Shown: positions 55,818-64,000 of the stretch, piece by piece | Position numbering within the stretch: position 1 is the stretch's first letter | Layout: each line of letters begins with the position of its first letter | DNA from: Neoarius graeffei | Taxonomy: Eukaryota; Chordata; Actinopteri; Siluriformes; Ariidae | Assembly: GCF_027579695.1 (NCBI RefSeq) | Contig: NC_083587.1 | Location: forward strand, 59,755,238-59,819,237 | DNA length: 64,000 bases | Direction: 5' to 3' | Made by a program: the position numbers and the translations under genes | Notes under the pieces: generated by a model | The model's database searches: none | Told to the model about the DNA's origin: nothing | Seen by the model: the letters and a program-made list of their open reading frames with translations, nothing else

Positions 55818-56479
55818 CAGGGCTTTTTCTAGAAAAATTTAGTATGAGGGCGCTCACCATGGCGAGGGAGCGAAGCGGGGGGGGAGATGGTGCCGGTTGT
55901 CGTCCCCCCCCCCGCCATGCAGAGCCTTTGAAAAATGCTCCAATGGGACATTCTGAGGCTGTCTGAGAGGGAAATTGTAACAAATTGTCTGTCAACATTG
56001 AAAAAAAAAAAGAAGTAATCTTCTTCTGTCCCCGACAGTCTTTGGCTTTCTTCCACTTCGTGCCGCGGGATGACATCTTTAAATGCCCAAATGTCAACAA
56101 AAACAACTCGCGAACTACTTCTGTCAAAAGCTCCCGCGCCGGTGGGTTGTTGAGGTCATTCAGTCTCGAGAAATCTCGCTCTACAAGTCAGCTGACCTTG
56201 TATGTAACCCATGTCAAATCTCGCGAGAGCAGCCGCGACAAGTAAACAACTAAACAACATGGCACATCAGTCTGGAAAACGCCAATTCGGATTGTTTTTG
56301 CACCGTCTGGCGGTGTATCTACTATGACTGGAATATTTTTGGAGCAATTATAACGTATTTGATGATCAGACACATTGTCACGTGGTGTTGCTGGGATGTT
56401 TTCACGGAGTCGGTAAGGGGGCGCACACCGAGAGTAAGAGGGCGCAGCGCCCCTGTTCCCCCGTTTAGACGAAAGCCTG
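55818..56479. mobile_element. 662-bp element CAGGGCTTT..AAAGCCTG
   Basis: Short inverted ends, with GCATC directly on both sides (55813-55817, 56480-56484), a possible 5-bp duplication. GAGGGCGC / GGGGGCGCACACCGAGAG motifs lie near both ends. The superfamily is unclear and there is no coding. Confidence 0.55.
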
Positions 56480-57200
56480 GCATCAACAGGAACAGTCTCG
56501 AGCGCCCATAAGAGACAGATGGCACTTGCTCAGGCTTCACCTGCCTCCAGGACGGCTGTATTACTGTGTGTGTTGAGAATCGTGATGTATAGTTGTGAGG
56601 TTGTGTTTTTTAAACACAGCCACTGTGTCCTGACAGATGAGACGAATGGTCTTGTCCTTGCACTGCGCAAAAAAACTCATCAGAAATCGTAGCTCCTGCA
56701 TTCAGTCAATTTTTCTTTTCTTTGACGTTGTCGAGCCCGGCGAGTTTGAGAATGGACGCAGAAGTGATGTCGCCTCGGGTAAATATGATGTCGATGAGTG
56801 AGTAATGAAATTGTGTCGCTGGTTTGTTCTGAACTTTTCTATGAAGGCTCTCGGTGGCTGGGGGTGTGGTGTTTTTTTTTTTTTTTTTTTATAAATGAAA
56901 GAGAAGAGTTTGAGCCATCAGGATCTAAGCTGTCGTCGGCCTGGTTGTTGAACTAAAGGCACTCTGTCTGACTGATGTATTACATTATCAACAGGGTTTA
57001 TGAACTGGGCGTAAAACTAGTTTTTCTTTTTTTTGCCCACTCGTAAAGTTTGACACACCATCGTCAAAGGTGCAAATGGTGTGGACTGATTTTCCGCCAC
57101 GATTTTCAGTTACATCAGAGTTGTGGCTGTACACAATAACGCTATACAGAATTATTTATGTACCATTTGTAATAAATACCAAAAAAAAAAAAACCCTGTT
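56480..57200. other. No gene or repeat recognised
   Basis: Intronic sequence with a poly-T run at about 56872-56890. Confidence 0.4.
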
Positions 57201-57625
57201 GCTGTGGGGCCAGTATGGTTCCAGACTGATGGGGTGTAGGGGGCGGAACAGTTCAGAGCTGGTGGGGTGTGTGTTGGGGCGGCACAGTTCGGGCTGTGGT
57301 GTGTGTGTGTTTGGGCGGTGTGGTTCCAAGCTTGTGCGTTTGGGTGGTGGAGTTCCAAGCTAGCTTGGGGAGGGTGTGTGTGTTGGGACAGTACGGTTCT
57401 GACCTGGTGCGTACGCAGGGGCAGCGGGGTTCTGAGCTAGCTAGGGGGATGCTGGGGCGGCACAGTTCTGAGCGTGTGTGTGTTTGGGTGGTGCAGTTGT
57501 AAGCTAGCTTGGGGAGGGTGTGTTGGGGCGGCACGGTTCTGAGCTGGCGGAGGTGTGCGTGTGTGTTGTGGCGGTGTGGTTCCGAGCTGGTGGAGGTGTG
57601 TATGTGGGTGTGGTGTGGTTCTGAA
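57201..57625. repeat. G-rich degenerate minisatellite
   Basis: Irregular repeats of about 40-60 bp built from GGGGCGGCACAGTTC, GTGTGTGTTTGGG and GAGCTGGTGGGG, with strong G (versus C) bias on the plus strand. Frames through it on both strands are by-products of the repetition. Confidence 0.8.
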
Positions 57626-57720
57626 TAGATAGAATGTAACTGAGTAAACTTTTTTCCCCTCCCCCCCCCCCCTTCCTTTCACATTTAGATTGTTCTGTTA
57701 CGGTGATGTCAACTCTGTTA

Positions 57721-58243
57721 CCCTTTTTCCACCAAATCAGTTCCAGGGCTGGTTCGGGGCCGGTGCTGGTTCACAACTCGTTCAACTTGCGAGCCAGCTG
57801 AGAACCAGTTTGCTTTTCCATAGCTCACGGTGCGAAGGGAAGCCATGTCGTTACGTCATTGTATACGTCAGTTACGTCGCTATGTTTGCATAAACCTTGG
57901 CGCGAATATCGAAGCATAAACAGCACAGAAGAAGCAGCAGCAGCAACAACAATAATAATAATAATAATAATAATGGATGACTTCGCGTTTGTACAGCTGC
58001 TGCTTCTCGTCGCTTAAAACTGGCGATCTTTCGCGGTCTTGTTATTGTTGTTGGTCTTAACAACTCCGCCCCCCCCGCTGACGTAAGCGGTTCTTTCCTC
58101 TGGCCCAGCAGAGAGTTGGTGCTAGCCTGGAACCGGTTTTTCTGGCCCCAGAGCCAGTTCTTTGTCAGTGGAAACAGAAAACCCGGTTCCAAACTAAGCA
58201 CTGGCCCCGAACCAGCCCTGGAACTGCTTTGGTGGAAAAGGGG
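57721..58243 (+). mobile_element. CCCCTTTTCCACCAAA miniature element, intact copy
   Basis: Inverted ends (CCAAATCAGTTCCAGGGCTG and its inverse), about 520 bp. It contains (ATA)n, a short frame from ATG 57974 (MDDFAFVQLLLLVA) and a second GGAACCGGTTTTT / AAAACCCGGTTCC inverted repeat. The layout (short frame, GC-rich leader) is Harbinger-like, but no transposase is present. Confidence 0.75.
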
Positions 58244-58244
58244 C

Positions 58245-59077
58245 ATGTGAGACATCACACAATTTGGGAAAGTTTTTTTTTTTTTAATTAATTCTCTAGG
58301 GAGCATCAACACGGTGCTAATTACCAATCGATGAGGAGTTTGATACCACTGCGTTACATTACTGCCTCACCTTGAGCAGAGACACAATGCTATTGTAAGT
58401 TAAAATCTGAATGAAATCTGACCAAACCGAGGCCTTTGTTGCGCCCCAAAGCGGTGACGTTTGATCCGATCCCTTCCTGATGCTTTCCACCCTAGAACTT
58501 TGTGTTCCGCTCGCCAGCCTGAGACCCGAGTGTGTATGATGTATTTTTCTGCCTAGTTGATGCCCGTCATCTGCTTTCTCATCCACCCACAGTCCTCCAT
58601 CTCCATGTGCATCTGCGCCACTCAGCCATGCAGCAGGGTTTAAAACTGCTCTATAAATATAAAAATATAAATCCCTGAAGGGTGGCATGACGTCAGCCTG
58701 TCTCCGTGTCACATGCACCGCACACACACTTCTTCTCCTCCGTGCTTCGGCAGCGCTGCCTAATTAGAAATGTGGTCAGCTTTTTGCTTAATGGCTGCTG
58801 TTTGATCTTCCTTCGCTGGCTGCATGGGACGGAGCTTCGGGTTTGAAAGAAGGGTGACTGGTGGATTCATTTGGTGCAGCCAGCTTGATTGTTAGTTCTT
58901 TGGTTAGCACCAGATAGACATTTCGATAAAGATCTTTCTATGATGAGATGGAGAGGAATTTTTGGGGTAATTCCAAAGACTCGTAGTGTTACGGTCACTT
59001 GTGATGAGTTGTATTTTACCGGTTTGAGATGGATAAAGTGGGAAAGCCTTTTTATTGGGATTGAATCCTGAAATGGC
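58245..59077. other. No gene recognised
   Basis: About 830 bases of unique-looking intronic sequence. Confidence 0.4.
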
Positions 59078-60415
59078 AGCGCGGTGTCTCATAGCAAGGA
59101 GGTTCTGGGGTTTGCATGTTCTCCCCGTGCCTGCATGGGTTTCCTCTGGGTTCTCCGGTTTCCTCCTACAGTCTAAAGACGTGCGAATGAGGTGGATTGG
59201 CTACTCCAAATTTCCCAGAGGTGTGAACGAGTGAGTGTGAATGGTGGTTGTTTATGGAATCAATTTTGTGCCAAAATGTTCAAACAATACTATTGAAATA
59301 TCAAACAAAAACGACAAATCAAAATACAAAAAAAAAAGTCAATTTTTTTTAGACTGGCAAACAAATTATTCGTGCAAAATATCAGTCTATTACTCTTCAG
59401 AAACCTTTTATTTTTGTTCCGCGTCTTTCTCAGTTTTGTTTGACGTAATTTATTTTGGTTGCGATTCCAGCTTTCTCGTTTGCGCTCCCTGACTTTTTGC
59501 TTGCAGTTTTGGCACAAACTTCCCGTGTGGGTGGGCTGTCCAGGAATGCATTCCCATTGGCTAACTTGTGTTTGACTGACAGCTACGCTCAGCCATTTCC
59601 TACTCGGATTCTGGCGGACTGTTTGACGAGTGACCGATCCATTGACGGTAAACAAGGATGGAGTGGACTTCAGTGGCGACTATGATATTGAATTAATTCA
59701 ACAAAGTGTAAGTACGGGACAAATGTGTTGTATGTGTTGCAGTAGTGCACATTATGCAGGTGTGTTTAACGTTAGCAAGACAACTATTATATTGGGTAGT
59801 GGAGCTAAGGCTAACATTTGACTTGCCACGAAACACCTGCATAATGTGCACTACTGCAACACATACAGCACATTTGTCCCGCACTTACACTTTGTTGAAT
59901 TAATTCAGTATCATAGTCGCCACTGAAGTCCACTCCATCCTTGTTTACCGTCAATGGATCGGTCACTCGTCAAACAGTCCGCCAGAATCCGAGTAGGGAA
60001 TGGCTGAGCGTAGCTGTCAGTCAAACACAAGTTAGCCAATGGGAATGCGTTCCTGGACAGCCCACCCACACGGGAAGTTTGTGCCAAAACTGCAAGCAAA
60101 AAGTCAGGGAGCGCAAACGAGAGCTGGAATCGCAACCAAAATAAATTACGTCAAACAAAACTGAGAAAGACGCGGAACAAAAATAAAAGGTTTCTGAAGA
60201 GTAATAGACTGATATTTTGCACGAATAATTTGTTTGCCAGTCTAAAAAAATTGCCTTTTTTTTTTTTTTTAATTTTGATTTGTCGTTTTTGTTTGATATT
60301 TCAAAAGTATGAACATTTTAGCACAAAATTGATTCCATAGTTGTTCATCTCTGCGACAAACCCAGGGATTGACTCCAGCTTCTTCATGACCCTGATGGAT
60401 AAACGGTATCGATGA
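59078..60415 (+). mobile_element. Diverged V-SINE relative, split by a large palindrome
   Basis: Plus-strand pieces: the core at 59083-59245 (GGTTTGCATGTTCTCCCCGT, CAGTCTAAAGACGTGCGAA) and a tail at 60346-60415 (GGGATTGACTCCAGC..GGATAAACGG). They lie either side of the palindrome 59253-60339. The tRNA-like head is largely missing. Confidence 0.68.
59253..60339. mobile_element. 1.09-kb near-perfect palindrome (foldback element)
   Basis: The left arm 59253-59765 and right arm 59831-60339 are inverse copies with only scattered differences, around a ~65-bp loop. The ends read TATGGAATCAATTTTGTGC on each strand. GTTGTT lies directly on both sides (59247-59252, 60340-60345), possibly a 6-bp duplication. 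Each arm has a frame that includes LLAVLAQTSRVGGLSRNAF with no known domain. Confidence 0.88.
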
Positions 60416-60437
60416 TTGATTGATTGATTGATTGATG
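60416..60437. repeat. (GATT)n microsatellite
   Basis: Five ATTG/GATT units at the tail of the V-SINE relative. Confidence 0.9.
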
Positions 60438-60644
60438 GACACATGGATCTGAAGAACTTCTAGATAGAAGCATAAGTTTTCTTTCCGCACATGATTGCAC
60501 CGTTTCCTTCTTACTGTTTCATTTTCAGCATTTCGAACATACAACCCACCTGTATGCTCTAAAAGCCACTCTCCATTTTTCTTGTTGAAGAATGGCTCGC
60601 TTAACCGTAGCAGTTTACAATCATACGAGAAGTCTTTTTTTTTT

Positions 60645-61862
60645 TTTAATCCCCTGCTGGCCGAAAGGCCCGAAGGGGGATCATGTCATGGCAATGTCTA
60701 TCTGTCCATCCCAGGAAGGGTACTCATCTTCTGAAATCAACTCCTCTCACAATTTTTGGAGGAATTTCACGAAACTTGGCAGGACTCCTGTTATATGTCG
60801 GTAATACGCATATTGTAATTTTGTTAAATTGGGTCACATTTTACCGGAGTTACAGCCCTTGATTAATAAAATGATACTTTTGAAAATTTCATGAGTGTGT
60901 TTTCCTTCTGAAATCAACTCCTCTCACGATTTTTGGAGGAATTTCACGAAACCTGGTAAAAGGCCTTGTTATATGTTGGTAGTACGCATGTTTTTGTTCA
61001 ATTCAGTCGCATTTTACCAGAGTTGTGACTTTTGATCAACAACCTTGTACTGTGACAATATCATGAAGGTGTGCTCGCCTTCTGATATCAACTCTTCTCA
61101 CAATTTTTGGTGGAATTTCACCAAACTTGGCAAAAGGCATTGTTATATATCGGTAATGTGCGTATTACGATTTCGTTCAATTCGGTCACATTTTACCAGA
61201 GTTACAGCCCTTGATTTACAACCTTGTACTTTGACAATTTCATGAAGGTGCGCTCGCCTTCTGACATCAACTCCTCTTATAATTTGTGGACAAATTTCTC
61301 GAAACTTGGCAAAAGGCCTTGTTATATGACGGTAATACGCAGATTGCGATTTAATTTCGTTTGAAATTTTTCCCAGAGTTTTGACCCTTGATTAAATAAC
61401 TTTGACAGTTTCATGAGGGTGTACGTTCTTCTGAAATCAACTCCTCTCACAATTTGTGGAGGAATTTCACCAAACTTGGCAAAAGGCTTGATTATATGAC
61501 AGTTATACGCAGATTGAAGTTTCGTTTAATTCGGGCAAATTTTCCCAGAGTTATGCGCTTGATTATTAACAAACTTGTACTTTGGCAATTTCATCAAGGT
61601 GTGCTTGCTTTCTGAAATCAACTTCCATCATTTTTATTATCCCCCGCTGGCTGAAAGGCCCGAAGGGGGATTATGTTGTGGCGATGTCTGTCCCGGGAAG
61701 GTTGCTCACCTTCTGAAATCAACTCCTCTCACAATTTTTGGAGGAATTTCACGAAATTTGGCAGGATTCTTTGTTGTATGTTGGTAATACGCATGTTGTA
61801 ATTTTGTTCAATTCAATCACATTCTACCAGAGTTATGACACCGTTGCCAGCGGGGGATATTG
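60645..61862. repeat. ~175-bp tandem array bounded by CCCGCTGGCCGAAAGG
   Basis: CTTCTGAAATCAACTCCTCT or a close variant recurs at about 60728, 60905, 61079, 61258, 61428, 61608 and 61710, giving periods of 170-180 and a short last unit. The array starts with CTGCTGGCCGAAAGGCCCGA. That start recurs at 61645. It ends with GCCAGCGGGGGATATTGTGC, the inverse of part of the start. No coding. Confidence 0.82.
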
Positions 61863-63166
61863 TGCTCTCGGAGCACTCTTGCCCGATGATAAAATGTTGA
61901 GCAACAAACCGACGCAATTACTGTTCGAATATAATCGGACTCAACGTCAATATGACTGGATATTGTAGCAGTGTGGTTTTTTTTGGGGGGGGGGTTTCCC
62001 TCCTTCTTCTTCCATCTCCATATCCGATTGTGGTTGGAGCTGGTACGGATGTGGACAGGAATGCCGGCGTGCGAAATGGCGGCTTTTTCATCTGGTTTGA
62101 TCTCAGTTTACCGTCTCGCTTGTGTTTATTTTTGATTGCACTTACTGGACTTTGCCTTGGTTTGTGGTTGTGAAAGGTAGCATTACTCAACACGTGTAAT
62201 GAAAGGCTTTCCAGATGCTTCCCAATAAAACTGTTCCATCTATGTCTGGACTTTCCCTCTGCTGATGTCATGAAACTCGGCACCATGCTAGTTGTTTTTT
62301 GAAGCATAAAGGAGCGACTAGATTTCTTAGTCATGATTGGACACTTTTTTTTTTTTTCTTCTTTTTTCCCCAAAGCTTTCATCACAAAATATTTGAGTTG
62401 TTTGGATTTGTGCAGACCATGGATGCCTGTGATTTTTTTTTTTTTGATACAGGGACTATCCAGTGTGGATTTGTTCATGTAATCTTTAACCAGGAGGCTA
62501 TCAGGATATCGTTTATCACAGGATTTTTTTTTTTCCCAATCCATGACCTAAAAAATATTGTATTGCAGCTTTAGGATATACAAAAAAGGAAATCCTCCTA
62601 CTAATTATGTAATAATTCAGGGTTGTTCCGGGCTTCTGAAAGTATTCTCCACTTTTTCTCAGTCTGTAAGATTTTATTTTTCTTAGTTCCCGACTTATCA
62701 GAGTGGACTTAATACAGGTTTGTACCAACCAAACTGGCACAATTCACATATTTGTACAGATACAGTGAGGTCTCTCCATTCCAGATAAAATTTAGGCTCC
62801 ACTCAGACTCAAATAAGAGACTTGATTTTGGGCCCCTGAGCACCATCAGGCTAAAATAAACCTCTTTAGTTTGAGCTTACTGAAGATTATTTTAGTCTGG
62901 AATTATTCCGGAGAGGTATGAGGGACTCTCTTTAGCCTTTGCTTCAACACACAACTTGATTTACAATTAAACAGAGTCGAGAAGAGTCTTGGACCAACCA
63001 ACAGTGAAGGAATTCGATTTTCCCGTCAATTTACGAACCGAACACAGAATGACACGGCGTTTTTCATCATGCTTTAGTTCGGCACGGGAACTCAACACTC
63101 CACACCGCCTGGAACACCGCTCCCTTCAGTCGCTTGCTGGCTGACTGCACTTTCACTTGAGCAATT
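61863..63166. other. Unclassified, with T-rich runs
   Basis: Poly-T tracts at about 62346-62365, 62438-62446 and 62523-62535. A weak inverted repeat (CTCTCCATTCCAGA / TCTGGAATTATTCCGGAGAG, 62773-62915) may be a small element. A long minus-strand frame (62544-61918) is lysine-rich through these poly-T runs and I do not consider it a gene. Confidence 0.45.
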
Positions 63167-64000
63167 TTTTACCGACCCCTGTATTACTGACACTGACCGA
63201 TGAGCTCGGGGACGGTCGGGGCTCCGAGGGTGTTTTACCGACCCCTGTATTACTGACTCTGTGCCCGGGGACGGTCGGGGCTCCGAGGGTGTTTTACCGA
63301 CCCCTGTATTACTGACACTGTGCCCGGGGACGGTCGGGGCTCCAAGGGTGTTTTACCGACCCCTGTATTACTGACGCTGTGCTCGGGGACGGTCGGGGCT
63401 CCGAGTGTGTTTTACCGACCCCTGTATTACTGACTCTGTGCTCGGGAACGGTCGGGGCTCCAAGGGTGTTTTACCGACCCCTGTATTACTGACTCTGTGC
63501 TCGGGGACGGTCGGGGCTCCGAGTGTGTTTTACCGACCCCTGTATTACTGACACTGTGCTCGGGGACGGTCGGGGCTCCAAGTGTGTTTTACCGACCCCT
63601 GTATTACTGACGCTGTGCTCGGGGACGGTCGGGGCTCCAAGTGTGTTTTACCGACCCCTGTATTACTGACGCTGTGCTCGGGGACGGTCGGGGCTCCGAG
63701 TGCGTTTTACCGACCCCTGTATTACTGACGCTGTGCTCGGGGACGGTCGGGGCTCCGAGTGCGTTTTACCGACCCCTGTATTACTGACACTGTGCTCGGG
63801 GACAGTCGGGGCTCCGAGTGTGTTTTACCGACCCCTGTATTACTGACGCTGTGCTCGGGGACGGTCGGGGCTCGGAGTGTGTTTTACCGACCCCTGTATT
63901 ACTGACGCTGTGCTCGGGGACAGTCGGGACTCCGTGTGTGTTTTACCGACCCCTGTATTACTGACGCTGTGCTCGGGGACGGTCGGGGCTCCGAGTGCGT
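63167..64000. repeat. 59-bp minisatellite running off the window edge
   Basis: A first 66-bp unit (63167-63232) is followed by thirteen 59-bp units at exact 59-base spacing to 63999. The unit starts TTTTACCGACCCCTGTATTA and includes GGGGACGGTCGGGGCTCC. Each unit holds the inverted pair CCGACC / GGTCGG. Variation is limited to a few positions (GACTCTG/GACGCTG/GACACTG, CCGAG/CCAAG, GGTG/TGTG). Confidence 0.97.

Noticed and set aside
57152-57682. Several Pro/Thr/His-rich frames
   Set aside because: They are produced by the G-rich minisatellite on the opposite strand and have no independent support.
61918-62544. 208-residue lysine-rich minus-strand frame
   Set aside because: Its lysines come from poly-T runs on the plus strand; no domain, no start context, no conserved motif. 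A short plus-strand frame in the same place (62030-62173) was also not identifiable.
63167-64000. CRISPR-like regular spacing of repeats
   Set aside because: The whole 59-bp unit is repeated with no unique spacers, and the DNA is vertebrate. It is a minisatellite.
27130-64000. A novel multi-gene system or host operon
   Set aside because: Only one host exon was found. The coding remnants belong to separate, unrelated mobile elements inserted at different times.

Overview
The window looks like nuclear DNA of a ray-finned (teleost-type) fish. It carries the first coding exon of exostosin-1 (EXT1). Almost everything else is transposable-element (TE) sequence of kinds typical of fish: V-SINEs of the Mermaid/DANA type, a Rex1 LINE, an L2-type LINE, a Penelope-like element, DD34E Tc1 elements, hAT elements with 8-bp target duplications (TSDs), PIF/Harbinger elements with 3-bp TSDs, and THAP-encoding transposons. 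The species and the EXT1 paralogue (fish have several) cannot be settled from the sequence alone. There is no sign of bacterial, viral or organellar genes.

Layout. 1-5100: Tc1 fragments, four V-SINEs (one split by a Harbinger-like element) and a 183-bp hAT miniature element. 5120-9290: an L2 LINE reverse-transcriptase relic split by a palindrome-rich element, by a Penelope-like insertion (itself split by a THAP transposon that contains a GC-rich element) and by a V-SINE. 10900-15550: a minus-strand Rex1 LINE split by a Tc1 transposon and a hAT element. 16098-19318: a 3.2-kb inverted-terminal element holding a Harbinger-like miniature element and a solo-LTR-like insertion with a Harbinger inside. 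19620-22170: a second Tc1 inside a hairpin element. 22375-26600: further inverted-repeat elements and V-SINEs, one split by a 1.16-kb hAT.

27130-29670 is the only long TE-poor stretch. It holds the EXT1 promoter and 5' leader, the first coding exon (27972-28891, plus strand, 306 complete codons plus two bases) and the start of intron 1. The rest of the window is most simply intron 1, which is very large in vertebrate EXT1 genes; no other EXT1 exon was found.

29680-64000 is again repeats: nested Harbinger and hAT elements (29680-34404), a THAP element with a foldback (35898-37334), a composite element encoding a P2X7-tail-like cysteine domain (37860-39600), several large palindromes, a four-deep hAT nest (46235-49139), inverted repeat units (49666-54650), a 1.09-kb palindrome (59253-60339), a ~175-bp tandem array (60645-61862) and a 59-bp minisatellite that runs off the right edge (63167-64000).

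Only EXT1 is a credible host gene. Its product would be a Golgi/ER heparan-sulfate co-polymerase subunit. The TE coding sequences are mostly broken or incomplete. I found no convincing new multi-gene system. The strongest leads are the well-dated nested insertions, the long palindromes, and the P2X7-like and THAP coding exons inside transposons.
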